64,000 nt of DNA from Psychrosphaera haliotis (GCF_039523615.1 NZ_BAAAFQ010000004.1:372001-436000); one strand, 5' to 3'; counted from the first letter of the stretch, positions 42,625 to 51,134 are shown. Notes: a model not told the origin generated them from the letters alone. Numbers and translations: made by a program.

Positions 42625-43233
42625 CTAGTATTCGCCACGGTATAGTTTTTCATTTTTCAGCTTCACTTTTTCGTGACTCCACATTGCATTCATTGGTATG
42701 TAATCGGTTGCTGCCGCAACTACCGTTTTATTTGATAAGTCGATTATTCTGGCATTCACCACTAATTCATTTTCTTGCTGAACGTAATGACCAACTAATA
42801 GGTAATCGGCGGTGATATTATTTTCTAAACTGTTTACATCTCGGCTCATAAATCTATCAGCTTGATCAGAAATAATAACCTGCTTTTGTACTTTAAATTC
42901 GGTGACCTTGAGTCCAGCCTGTGTCAAAAAAGTAACAAAGCTTTCTTGAATTTGAATTCCAAATGGCGAAAGAGAGTCATTCTTTTCTTCCGAAAGGGTG
43001 TTAGCTGGCAAAAAGGTGCCGACTAAAATAGGCTGACCAATATTGAAATGGTTTGTAGTATTCAACAATTGTCTAGCGAGTTGTTCTACGTGGCCATGAA
43101 AAGACGCGCCTGCACGCTCAGGCTGATATTGCTCATAACCCTTTTCTACCGGCGGGTTTTGCAACTCAGCTAAACGTTCAATAGTTGTGCAGCCTGACAA
43201 AAGCAAGGTTAGGACGAGTAAAAACTGTTTCAT
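42625..43233 (-). CDS. FlgO-domain lipoprotein (paralogue 1)
   Basis: 202 residues, first gene of the operon. Lipobox LLSGC (Cys15). Domain from about residue 47: GHVEQLARQLLNTTNHFNIG, ILVGTFLPANTLSEEKNDSL, ESFVTFLTQAGLKVTEFKVQ, MSRDVNSLENNITADYLLVG, LVVNARIIDLSNKTVVAAA. Short linker compared with its two paralogues. A sigma54-type promoter begins about 38 bases upstream; the ribosome site is weak. Next gene follows after 9 bases. Confidence 0.75.
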   Translation of the reverse strand: MKQFLLVLTLLLSGCTTIERLAELQNPPVEKGYEQYQPERAGASFHGHVEQLARQLLNTTNHFNIGQPILVGTFLPANTLSEEKNDSLSPFGIQIQESFVTFLTQAGLKVTEFKVQKQVIISDQADRFMSRDVNSLENNITADYLLVGHYVQQENELVVNARIIDLSNKTVVAAATDYIPMNAMWSHEKVKLKNEKLYRGEY

Positions 43234-43270
43234 ATTTTTAAACCAACAATAAAGATCTTATTAATTTAAA

Positions 43271-43285
43271 GCAATATAAATGCCA
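43271..43285 (-). promoter_or_regulatory. Sigma54-like promoter of the FlgO-paralogue operon
   Basis: Minus strand TGGCATTTATATTGC: -24 GG and -12 GC at the canonical spacing and a full TTGC block. A start near 43259 would leave a leader of about 26 bases. Vibrio flgO/flgP are known to depend on sigma54 with FlrC. Confidence 0.65.
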
Positions 43286-43286
43286 G

Positions 43287-43320
43287 TTTACCGTAGGTTA
43301 AAGAAAACCTAATAGGTAAA
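43287..43320. repeat. Nested inverted repeat between tRNA-Arg and the sigma54-like promoter
   Basis: Outer arms TTTACC (43287-43292) / GGTAAA (43315-43320), inner arms TAGGTT (43294-43299) / AACCTA (43306-43311). It is 16 bases beyond the tRNA 3' end and touches the -24 element. It could end the tRNA transcript or bind a protein; no T-run follows the stem on the minus strand. Confidence 0.55.
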
Positions 43321-43336
43321 GATTTGCCGAGGGGAT

Positions 43337-43412
43337 TGGCGTCCTCTACAGGACTTGAACCTGTATCTAAGGCTTAGGAGGCCCTTGTTCTATCCAGTTG
43401 AACTAAGAGGAC
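43337..43412 (-). tRNA. tRNA-Arg (anticodon CCU)
   Basis: 76 bases with encoded CCA. Acceptor GTCCTCT / AGAGGAC, D stem GTTC / GAAC, anticodon stem AGGGC / GCCTT around loop CTCCTAA, so anticodon CCT reads AGG; T arm ACAGG-TTCAAGT-CCTGT. Lies 9 bases after the PAP2 stop on the same strand. Confidence 0.95.
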
Positions 43413-43421
43413 TTTTTATAG

Positions 43422-44150
43422 CTAAGTCACTTGTGGAATTTTTGCATCTACGGGTGATTTTGATTCAGGATCCTTTGTTACCCTGCTGCCAGGCTGAGGT
43501 ACTTTCATAAGAGCAGCAATGCCCCAGAAGCTCCAATAAACAATAAAGCCCGCAAGAATTGCGTCACTTAAAAAGTGGCCACCTTGAACAACTCGTATCA
43601 TACCAACAAGAGTTCCTAGACCAATACCAAAATAGAGCCAACGTCGAGAGTTCAACAACCAACCTAAAATCATAAAGTAGTAACCCATAGCAGCGTGACC
43701 GCTAACAAACGAACAGTTCCGTTCACATTGATCAGATATAACCCAAGCTGGCGAAAATACTTTATCACCACCAAAAGCTTCAATTTGGCGTGGTCTTGCT
43801 CTATCCCAGTTGTCTTTAAAAACCGTATGTACAATGATGCCTGGCCCGACCAAAATAGCGATGAGAGCAAAGCTACATAACTTTCTTTGGTTACAGCACC
43901 AAGCCAGTTTTATGCTTAATATTATAAAAATGATAAACGCAGGAAGGAGAAGCTTAGGCATATGTTTGAATATGTCATAAATGACTTGAACAAATGCATA
44001 ATTGTTAAAGTAGAAACCACCATTATTAGCGTCGTAGAACCAACTTGATACGGTTAGATCAACTTCTGTAAAAATGGCAAAAAGTAGTGATAACACCACG
44101 AATACCGCAAATTTGATTCCAGTTTTCATTATTTTTTTTATTATATCCAT
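43422..44150 (-). CDS. PAP2 superfamily membrane phosphatase
   Basis: 242 residues, about six membrane helices. The three phosphatase motifs are present: KDNWDRARPR (K-x6-RP form), SGHA in CSFVSGHAAMGYYF, and RVVQGGHFLSD with the catalytic His. The pattern with a large periplasmic loop before SGHA resembles lipid A/phospholipid phosphatases (LpxE- or PgpB-like); which lipid is unknown. Its stop is only 9 bases from tRNA-Arg, so the tRNA is probably made from this transcript or from a promoter inside this gene. Divergent from ygiQ. Confidence 0.85.
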   Translation of the reverse strand: MDIIKKIMKTGIKFAVFVVLSLLFAIFTEVDLTVSSWFYDANNGGFYFNNYAFVQVIYDIFKHMPKLLLPAFIIFIILSIKLAWCCNQRKLCSFALIAILVGPGIIVHTVFKDNWDRARPRQIEAFGGDKVFSPAWVISDQCERNCSFVSGHAAMGYYFMILGWLLNSRRWLYFGIGLGTLVGMIRVVQGGHFLSDAILAGFIVYWSFWGIAALMKVPQPGSRVTKDPESKSPVDAKIPQVT

Positions 44151-44303
44151 GAAATTTGCTAATGCATTTTAAGCAGGGTTTTTCATTATTATCAACTACT
44201 ATTTTGTTAATTCTTGAACATAATTTAAACAATTCAAAAAAAACAAGATTGTTCAAAAGCATAGCGTGATGATTAAAATTAATACAAATAATATTCTGAT
44301 TGC

Positions 44304-44334
44304 TTTTCACCTTTACGTGAAAAGTCTGTATAAT
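44304..44334 (+). promoter_or_regulatory. ygiQ promoter with an overlapping inverted repeat
   Basis: TTCACC (44306-44311) and TATAAT (44329-44334), spacing 17, followed by a GC-rich CGCGCG. A perfect inverted repeat TTTTCAC-N6-GTGAAAA (44304-44323) covers the -35 element, as an operator would. Confidence 0.6.
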
Positions 44335-44398
44335 CGCGCGTCCGTTCACAAGCACTATACTAAATGCTGTGGAAATGAAATTTACAAAGGTAGTCCAA

Positions 44399-46708
44399 AT
44401 GCAAGCAAAAACCGCACGTCCAAGTTCACCGATAAAACCGCCAGCGGCGACGGTGAAAACCGATAAGAAACTGTGGGACTACCCTAAATACTGGGCTGAA
44501 TGTTTTGGCCCAGCGCCATTTTTCCCAACCACCCGTGAAGAAATGGACTTATTAGGTTGGGACAGCTGTGATGTTATTATCGTTACCGGTGATGCATATG
44601 TTGATCACCCTAGCTTTGGCATGGCCGTAATTGGGCGTATGTTGGAGTCACAAGGTTTCCGAGTTGGGATCATTGATCAACCAGATTGGCACAGCAAAGA
44701 TGACTTTCAGCGTTTAGGCAAACCGAACCTGTATTTTGGTATTACTGCCGGCAACATGGATTCCATGATTAACCGTTATACCGCTGACAGAAAATTACGT
44801 CACGATGATGCCTACACACCAGATAATATTGGTGGAAAGCGCCCAGATAGAGCCGTTACTGTTTATTCTCAGCGTTGTCGTGAAGCCTTTAAAGGTGTGC
44901 CAATTGTTATTGGTGGTATTGAAGCGAGTTTACGCCGTATTGGCCACTATGATTATTGGTCAAACAAAGTGCGCCGCTCGGTTATTTTTGATTCTAAAGC
45001 TGACATGCTTATTTTTGGTAATGCAGAGCGTCCTCTGGTGGAAATCACACATCGCCTTTCAAGAGGCGAAGACATCAAAGAAATCAAGAATGTCCGTGGT
45101 ACTGCCATCGTATTAAAAGACGCCTTACCTGATTGGCAAGGTATTGACTCAACTCATATTGATAAGCCAGGTATTATTGACCCAATATTAAACCCGTACC
45201 AAGAATATGACGCTAATACTTGTAGTAATAAAGATGAAGCAATTCAAGAAAGTGCTGCAGATGAAACTGGCGTAAGCCAAGCCTTTGTTGTTCAGCCTTA
45301 TGACCGTCAAAAAACCAAGTCGCAGTTACGTCGCCCTTGGGATCGTGTTTACATCAAACTTCCAGCTTTTGAAGTAGTATCTAAAAATGAAGTTTTGTAT
45401 GCACACACAAACCGAATTTTACACCAAGAAACAAACCCTGGTTGTGCAAAAGCATTAATGCAGCGCCACGGTGATAGAAGTGTTTGGATAAATCCACCTG
45501 CGTTTCCACTTGAAACTGAAGAGATGGATTACGTATTTGGTATGCCATTTGCGCGCATTCCGCACCCTAAATACGAAGGCAAAAAAATACCAGCTTACGA
45601 GATGATTAAAACATCTGTGAATATTATGCGTGGTTGTTACGGCGGTTGTACTTTCTGTTCAATCACTGAGCACGAAGGTCGTATTATTCAAAGTCGTTCT
45701 GAAGATTCTATTATTAATGAAATTGAACAAATCCGAGATACGGTTCCTGGCTTTACTGGCGTAATTTCAGATCTTGGTGGACCAACGGCCAACATGTATA
45801 TGCTGCGCTGTAAGTCTGAAAAAGCAGAAGCGACTTGTCGTCGAGCATCGTGTGTTTACCCTGATATATGTAAGCACATGGACACAGACCATGAACCAAC
45901 AATTAATTTGTATCAACGAGCTCGTGAACTACCAGGCATAAAGAAAATCCTTATCGCTTCTGGTGTTCGTTACGATTTAGCAGTACAAGATCCTCGTTAT
46001 GTTAAAGAGTTGGTAACACACCATGTTGGTGGTTATTTAAAAATAGCGCCAGAACATACAGAAGAAGGTCCTTTGTCTAAAATGATGAAGCCAGGTATGG
46101 GCAGTTATTACCAATTTAAAGAGCTATTTGAAAAGTATTCAAAAGAAGCTGGTAAAGAACAGTATTTGATCCCTTACTTTATTGCCGCTCACCCTGGCAC
46201 AGAAGTTCAAGACATGATTAACCTAGCGATGTGGTTAAAAGAAAACCGCTTCCGTTTAGACCAGGTTCAGAATTTCTACCCATCTCCGATGGCAACTGCC
46301 ACAACTATGTATCACACAGAAATAGATACATTGCATAAAGTTAAGAAACAAAATGACAACGTGCCAATTCCACGTGGTGAAAAAGAGCGACGCCTGCATA
46401 AAGCTATTTTGCGTTATCACGATCCTCAAAACTGGAAAATGATCCGCCACGCACTAAAAGAAATGGGATTAGCAAAATTAATTGGTAATGGTCCAAATCA
46501 CTTAGTACCGCCAGCATCTCCAAACGAAGAGAATCGTAGTAACGGTAATTATGGCCGTAAGCCTCAAGTTGGCGCTAACAAAGGCCAGAAGGCGTTAACA
46601 CGTCACTCTGGTATGCAACAGTTTAGTAATAAGCCAAAAGCCAATAGCAAGCCTTCAGGTAAGCCGAGTGGCAAACCTAGTGGTAAAAAGAAACCAAGTA
46701 GAATTTAG
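44399..46708 (+). CDS. ygiQ: YgiQ family radical SAM protein
   Basis: Radical SAM enzyme of unknown reaction (UPF0313). 769 residues from ATG 44399, which has AAAGG upstream; ATG 44375 is an alternative. N-terminal YPKYWAECFGPAPFFPTTREEMD and VTGDAYVDHPSFGMAVIGRMLE match the family. The 4Fe-4S cluster Cys motif is CYGGCTFC near residues 415-422. A Cys-rich insert (CRRASCVYPDICKHM) lies in the second half. The C-terminus is basic with KPSG repeats. Needs Fe-S supply such as the isc genes here. Confidence 0.93.
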   Translation: MQAKTARPSSPIKPPAATVKTDKKLWDYPKYWAECFGPAPFFPTTREEMDLLGWDSCDVIIVTGDAYVDHPSFGMAVIGRMLESQGFRVGIIDQPDWHSKDDFQRLGKPNLYFGITAGNMDSMINRYTADRKLRHDDAYTPDNIGGKRPDRAVTVYSQRCREAFKGVPIVIGGIEASLRRIGHYDYWSNKVRRSVIFDSKADMLIFGNAERPLVEITHRLSRGEDIKEIKNVRGTAIVLKDALPDWQGIDSTHIDKPGIIDPILNPYQEYDANTCSNKDEAIQESAADETGVSQAFVVQPYDRQKTKSQLRRPWDRVYIKLPAFEVVSKNEVLYAHTNRILHQETNPGCAKALMQRHGDRSVWINPPAFPLETEEMDYVFGMPFARIPHPKYEGKKIPAYEMIKTSVNIMRGCYGGCTFCSITEHEGRIIQSRSEDSIINEIEQIRDTVPGFTGVISDLGGPTANMYMLRCKSEKAEATCRRASCVYPDICKHMDTDHEPTINLYQRARELPGIKKILIASGVRYDLAVQDPRYVKELVTHHVGGYLKIAPEHTEEGPLSKMMKPGMGSYYQFKELFEKYSKEAGKEQYLIPYFIAAHPGTEVQDMINLAMWLKENRFRLDQVQNFYPSPMATATTMYHTEIDTLHKVKKQNDNVPIPRGEKERRLHKAILRYHDPQNWKMIRHALKEMGLAKLIGNGPNHLVPPASPNEENRSNGNYGRKPQVGANKGQKALTRHSGMQQFSNKPKANSKPSGKPSGKPSGKKKPSRI

Positions 46709-46743
46709 TCTAACGACATTTTATTTCATTAAACAGTAATGAG

Positions 46744-46769
46744 GAGCCTTTAACGTTAAGGCTCTTTTT
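46744..46769 (+). terminator. Intrinsic terminator after ygiQ
   Basis: Stem GAGCCTT / AAGGCTC, loop 7, followed by a run of T. Confidence 0.85.
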
Positions 46770-46806
46770 ACAAGGCTTACGCCATCAACTAATTAGAGAG
46801 TCAAAT

Positions 46807-47166
46807 ATGAATAACGACAGCAACTCAATCAGCGAGTTTTTTGACGAAGTTAAAGCAACACAAATGATTTGGGCACTGCATGACAAAGAGTCAGACGGTT
46901 GGGTAATTGTTGACTCAGTGCAATTTGAAGACACTGATGTAATGCTTCTTTGGTCTAGAGAGTCTATTGCTCAAAAAAACTGTACTGACGAGTGGGCGAC
47001 TTATGTACCAACTCAAATTTCTGTAACTGAATGGTTAGAGTTTTGGGTTGAAGACTTAAGCCAAGACAATATCATTATTGGTTTAGACTGGCAGGACAAT
47101 GATGACTGTGCAGAAATGGACCTAGCAGAATTTAGTCAAAAAGTAGCAGACCTAGAAATATTATAG
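46807..47166 (+). CDS. DUF2750 domain protein
   Basis: 119 residues, acidic and soluble. ESDGWVIVDSVQFEDTDVML and SVTEWLEFWVEDLSQDNIIIG with GLDWQDND are typical of DUF2750. Ribosome site GAGAG about 8 bases before the ATG. Stands alone between the ygiQ terminator and the suhB leader. No catalytic motif; function unknown. Confidence 0.8.
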   Translation: MNNDSNSISEFFDEVKATQMIWALHDKESDGWVIVDSVQFEDTDVMLLWSRESIAQKNCTDEWATYVPTQISVTEWLEFWVEDLSQDNIIIGLDWQDNDDCAEMDLAEFSQKVADLEIL

Positions 47167-47183
47167 GTTTGAAGCGAATTTTG

Positions 47184-47211
47184 TTTACTTTTTTTTAAAA
47201 GTCTCTAAAAT
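47184..47211 (+). promoter_or_regulatory. Probable suhB promoter
   Basis: TTTACT (47184-47189) and TAAAAT (47206-47211), spacing 16, followed by GCGCGC, a discriminator of the kind seen at stable-RNA-like promoters. Leader to the ATG is about 135 bases. Confidence 0.5.
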
Positions 47212-47230
47212 GCGCGCCTGATTAAAAAAC

Positions 47231-47245
47231 GTTCTTTAGTAATTT
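47231..47245 (+). promoter_or_regulatory. boxA-like element in the suhB leader
   Basis: GTTCTTTAGTAATTT matches the rRNA antitermination boxA core (GCTCTTTAACAATTT) at 12 of 15 bases. boxA in RNA is bound by NusB/NusE; SuhB itself belongs to the Nus complex, and a boxA in the E. coli suhB leader is known. Confidence 0.6.
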
Positions 47246-47261
47246 GGAATATTAGTGCGCA

Positions 47262-47297
47262 CACCTCTCATTAATTGAGTTTAGGTGGGGCTTTTTT
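47262..47297 (+). terminator. Hairpin with T-run in the suhB leader (possible attenuator)
   Basis: CACCT (47262-47266) pairs with AGGTG (47283-47287), with inner CTCA / TGAG. It is followed by GGG-C and six T, then a second T-run. It lies between the boxA and suhB, where early termination or antitermination could act. Confidence 0.5.
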
Positions 47298-47351
47298 CGG
47301 CTTTTTAACTATTATTCTTAATTACGTTCTTTTCAAAAATAGGTGATTGTA

Positions 47352-48158
47352 ATGCAACCGATGTTAAATATCGCAGTCCGTGCTGCGCGTAATGCTGGTA
47401 AAGTTATTGCTCGAGCATACGAGCAATTAGATATGGTTAAGTCAGAGCTTAAAGGCGCAAATGACTTTGTTACCAACGTGGATATTGAAGCGGAGCAAGC
47501 AATCATCTCTACAATTCAGGCTTCATACCCTGATCATTCATTTGTTGCTGAAGAAAGCGGTGTTATTGATGGCAACGCTAAATATCAGTGGATCATTGAC
47601 CCACTAGATGGCACAACAAACTTCGTAAAAGGCATTCCTCATTTTGCTGTATCTATTGCACTTAGAGTAGATGGCAAGCTAGAACAAGCTGTTGTTTTCG
47701 ACCCAATTCGTGGCGAACTATTTACCGCATCTAAAGGTGCTGGTGCGCAACTTGATGGCAGAAGAATTCGTGTTTCAAAAGCGAAAGACTTATCTGGTAC
47801 TATTTTAGCAACAGGTTTTCCATTCAAGCAAAAGCATCAAATTGAAGCTTACTCAAAGATTTTTAATGAACTGTTTTTACAAGTAGCTGACATGCGTCGC
47901 GCAGGCTCTGCTGCACTAGATATCTGTTATGTTGCAGCTGGACGTGTTGAAGGATTCTTTGAAATTGGTTTACGCCCTTGGGATACGGCTGCAGGCCAGT
48001 TAATCGCACAAGAAGCTGGTGCCGTAGTCGCTGACTTTGAAGGTGGTAACAATTATGACAAGTCTGGCAACATTGTTGTAGCAACACCTAAAGTTCTAGG
48101 CGCGATGCTAAAAGCAATTCGCCCACACCTAAACGATGGATTACGTACTTTACGTTAA
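47352..48158 (+). CDS. suhB: Inositol-1-monophosphatase / Nus-complex protein SuhB
   Basis: Mg-dependent phosphatase that in E. coli also joins the rRNA antitermination (Nus) complex. 268 residues from ATG 47352 (MQPMLNIAVRAARNAGKVIA, as in E. coli); AGGTG is 6 bases upstream. A GTG 9 bases earlier is unlikely. Metal-site motifs: FVAEESG near residues 62-68, WIIDPLDGTTNFVKG near 80-94 and RPWDTAAGQLIAQEAGA near 210-226. Preceded by a leader with boxA and hairpin; followed by a terminator. Confidence 0.96.
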   Translation: MQPMLNIAVRAARNAGKVIARAYEQLDMVKSELKGANDFVTNVDIEAEQAIISTIQASYPDHSFVAEESGVIDGNAKYQWIIDPLDGTTNFVKGIPHFAVSIALRVDGKLEQAVVFDPIRGELFTASKGAGAQLDGRRIRVSKAKDLSGTILATGFPFKQKHQIEAYSKIFNELFLQVADMRRAGSAALDICYVAAGRVEGFFEIGLRPWDTAAGQLIAQEAGAVVADFEGGNNYDKSGNIVVATPKVLGAMLKAIRPHLNDGLRTLR

Positions 48159-48182
48159 TTCATATAATGATTGTATACAAAG

Positions 48183-48207
48183 AGCCAGCTTTACTGCTGG
48201 CTTTTTT
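48183..48207 (+). terminator. Intrinsic terminator after suhB
   Basis: Stem AGCCAGC / GCTGGCT, loop 6, then TTTTT. The right arm overlaps the last codons of the convergent hybrid kinase. Confidence 0.85.
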
Positions 48208-50962
48208 GTACCAGTAACTTGTCTATCACTGAACTCAACTCTTCTAATAAAAAGGGTTTAGTCACATAATCATTTACACCTAATATTTTTGCATACTCTT
48301 TGTCTTCATGATTTACGCTTGCACTGATAATGACAATTGGAATAGCGGCTAAATCTAACATCTTCTTCATCTCACGAATCATAGAAAAACCATCTAAAAC
48401 TGGCATGTGTAAGTCAACAAACACAATATCTGGCTTGTGCGTCGCCAAATAATCTAGGCCCTGCTGGCCATCATCCGCCAATTTTGACTTCACTTTTAAC
48501 AGCTCTAACTGCTTACTGGCAATTAATTGGTTTATCTTATTGTCTTCTACGACTAACGCATTAAACAGGAACTTTTTGTCCACCGTATCAATTAAATTAC
48601 TTAAACTATTTTTTTTTGGAGTTAAATCTTCACTTTCCAAATTATCTATCGGTTCAATTTCCACCGGGATGTTAACTTCAAAACTGCTCCCTTGACCACT
48701 TAAGCTATACACATCTATCTTAGCGTCCATAGCATCACAAATCTGTTTAACTATTGCCAAACCTAAACCTGTACCTCCAAAGCGGCGTGTTGTGGACTCA
48801 TCGGCTTGTGTAAAGCTATCAAACAGGGTTTCAATTTTGTCTTGGGGTATGCCAATCCCCTCATCTTTCACTTTGATGACTAAGGTTGCTCTATTCTTTT
48901 TAACTCCTTGCAAACTAGTGCTAAGAGTTACGTTCCCTACAGCCGTAAATTTAATTGCATTTTCCACTAGGTTCATCAAAACCTGCTCAACTCTTACCGA
49001 GTCGCTTTTCACCAGGTAGTTATCAACGTTCCCTTTGTTTGTTTCTAACACTATACCTTTTGAAGACGCTTTTTCTTTTAGCAAGTTATAGATTGTATCT
49101 ACAGACTTACTCACGGAAAAAGGTTGCTTCTCTAATATTATTTTATTTTCAGAAATTTTAGAAAAATCGAGTACATTGTTAATAATCCCCAAAAGAAACT
49201 TTGATGAATTTAGAATTTGTTCAAAATACTCTGAAGACTTTTTAGTATTTCCATCTGACTTACCTAATTGAGCAAAGCCAATAATTGCATTTAGCGGCGT
49301 TCGATATTCATGACTCATATTTGCTAAAAAGCGACTTTTTGCTTCATTCGCTTTTAACAACTCAGTATTCTTCTCTTTTAGTTCACGGGTCTTTCTGCCC
49401 ACTTTGTCTTCCAACATCTCACTTAGGTTTGTCATTACTATTATAAAGATGACGCTGAATGTACTAACTAAACAACCAACCACTATAATCAGCCAACTAG
49501 ACCAATCAATTGACTCTTGATCAAACTTGTTGGAACTAGAGAAAAGTACAAGTAATTCAGTGTCAAAAAATGAATATTCTGACTCTATTTTAAAAAGCCC
49601 ATCATCACGAAAGTTAAAGTTAAAAAAAGCGGTTGTTTGCTGGTCTTGAAGGTAGTGAGTTTGCAAGGTAAAGCTGTCATTCTCTACTTGATGATAAATA
49701 CTTTCAACAAGCTGATCTAATTCTATAACAGCCTCAAATATTCCAATCAGATTCTTTTCAGGGTTACCGCTGCCCTTAACATATCCATTTTTAAAGTGTG
49801 GGTAGTATACAACAACCGCATTGTAGCTCTCTTGCTGTTGCACTAAAGCTAATTGCGGAGAGACAGCCATTGTTCCTGTATTGATTGCTTTTCTAACCGT
49901 TGGGCCAACTATAGGGTGGTTTAAAACATCAAGCCCAATAGCGCCGCGGTTTGAAGCAAGTGGCTCTGAGAATAGAATAGGCAAATAGTAACTTTGTTTA
50001 ATCGCTGGTTTAGTTTCACCATCTATTAACTGTTTTAAATAGAACCCTGGGAAATCTTTCTCAACATTTATTTCAAAAGCATTCCTGTTGCGCCCTTCAA
50101 CTTTTGGTAACCAGGCCAAAGCTCGTACTTTTACGTTAGGGTTAACGATACTTTCAGAAAACAGTCGAAATTCTTCCCTTCTTACTTCATCACTGCTGTT
50201 GAATAACCCCTGTAGAGCAATAAGTTGCTGAGTAATCGTATTCTCTAAAATATTTAATGTTTGAGAAAAGCTCGAGGTTTCCACCTCAAACTGATCATGC
50301 CGTGACTCTTCGTAGTTGACTCTTGAAAGATAAAATACAAAAGAGACGAGTAGGAATAACATAAAAGCAGGAATGGCAATCCTCAGCCTGTCTTTTTTTT
50401 GCTGGTAATAGTCATTTTCGAAAATAGATAAGATTACTGGAGTAAAAAAGATGACGCCTAATAAGTCTCCTACCCACCAAGTAAACGCAATAAATAGGGT
50501 GTTAGGTAAAGACAAGCTATTCATTAAAGAGATAGAAGTTGCATTTAGGGAAGCTGCGATTACACAGGATACCGGACCAACTATGAGTAAGAACCGAATT
50601 ACACTTGTTAAACTAACCGCCTTAATGGGAGTTTCACAAAACTTGATTAACAGTTGCTTTGATACAATTAATTGAAGTGCAGTGCCAAACGCTAAAAGTG
50701 TTGGAAGGGTTAACATTTCTATAGAAAACGGGTTTCCTATAATGTTGGAAACCTGATAATTAGCAAGCGTTGACGCTAGAAAAACGCCTAATAGGGCCCA
50801 TCGCCCAGAGACAAGATATACTGCTAGTCCTACGCCAGCAGCTGGCCAAATACTACTTGCAAAGCCCGGAGGAATGGCAAATAACAATCCAATTTTTGCG
50901 AAAACGTAGTAACTAAAAAAAGCTAATAAAACGACAAAAGCTTTATTGTTCGGTAAAATCAA
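48191..50962 (-). CDS. Hybrid sensor histidine kinase (MASE1-CHASE-HisKA-HATPase-REC)
   Basis: 923 residues. N-terminal MASE1-type membrane region of about eight helices up to residue 215 (IPPGFASSIWPAAGVGLAVY), a periplasmic CHASE-type domain (about 225-455), another helix, then HisKA with the phosphoacceptor in NMSHEYRTPLNAI (Tyr where Leu is usual), HATPase boxes NLVENAIKFT, DEGIGIPQDKIETLFDSFTQ and GGTGLGLAIVKQ, and a C-terminal receiver with VFVDLHMPVLDG. No HPt domain or partner regulator nearby, so the phosphate must pass to a separate HPt. CHASE domains sense small extracellular molecules; the ligand is unknown. Confidence 0.92.
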   Translation of the reverse strand: MILPNNKAFVVLLAFFSYYVFAKIGLLFAIPPGFASSIWPAAGVGLAVYLVSGRWALLGVFLASTLANYQVSNIIGNPFSIEMLTLPTLLAFGTALQLIVSKQLLIKFCETPIKAVSLTSVIRFLLIVGPVSCVIAASLNATSISLMNSLSLPNTLFIAFTWWVGDLLGVIFFTPVILSIFENDYYQQKKDRLRIAIPAFMLFLLVSFVFYLSRVNYEESRHDQFEVETSSFSQTLNILENTITQQLIALQGLFNSSDEVRREEFRLFSESIVNPNVKVRALAWLPKVEGRNRNAFEINVEKDFPGFYLKQLIDGETKPAIKQSYYLPILFSEPLASNRGAIGLDVLNHPIVGPTVRKAINTGTMAVSPQLALVQQQESYNAVVVYYPHFKNGYVKGSGNPEKNLIGIFEAVIELDQLVESIYHQVENDSFTLQTHYLQDQQTTAFFNFNFRDDGLFKIESEYSFFDTELLVLFSSSNKFDQESIDWSSWLIIVVGCLVSTFSVIFIIVMTNLSEMLEDKVGRKTRELKEKNTELLKANEAKSRFLANMSHEYRTPLNAIIGFAQLGKSDGNTKKSSEYFEQILNSSKFLLGIINNVLDFSKISENKIILEKQPFSVSKSVDTIYNLLKEKASSKGIVLETNKGNVDNYLVKSDSVRVEQVLMNLVENAIKFTAVGNVTLSTSLQGVKKNRATLVIKVKDEGIGIPQDKIETLFDSFTQADESTTRRFGGTGLGLAIVKQICDAMDAKIDVYSLSGQGSSFEVNIPVEIEPIDNLESEDLTPKKNSLSNLIDTVDKKFLFNALVVEDNKINQLIASKQLELLKVKSKLADDGQQGLDYLATHKPDIVFVDLHMPVLDGFSMIREMKKMLDLAAIPIVIISASVNHEDKEYAKILGVNDYVTKPFLLEELSSVIDKLLVQKSQQ

Positions 50963-51080
50963 ATTAAATCCCTCTGATTTAAATTCGGCAGCAATTTCAG
51001 CTACATAAATCGATTATTTAATCTATTAATCAATTTACTTTTTTAATCCATAACTGTCATTAAATTTCTCTTTAAAATGT

Positions 51081-51110
51081 AAAAAGCCCAGTTGTAAAAC
51101 TAGGCTTTTT
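51081..51110. terminator. Bidirectional terminator after the isc operon
   Basis: AAAAAGCC-C-AGT / ACT-A-GGCTTTTT with one mismatch, loop about 6. It has T-runs on both strands and ends fdx transcription. Confidence 0.8.
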
Positions 51111-51134
51111 AAGTATAGACGTTATATAAAAACT

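Noticed and set aside
43337..43412. tRNA-Arg as an integration site of a mobile island
   Set aside because: No integrase and no repeated tRNA 3' end in the window; both flanks look like native genes.
44220..44280. TTGAAC...GTTCAA repeat between PAP2 and ygiQ
   Set aside because: AT-rich, long loop and no T-run; not distinguishable from chance.
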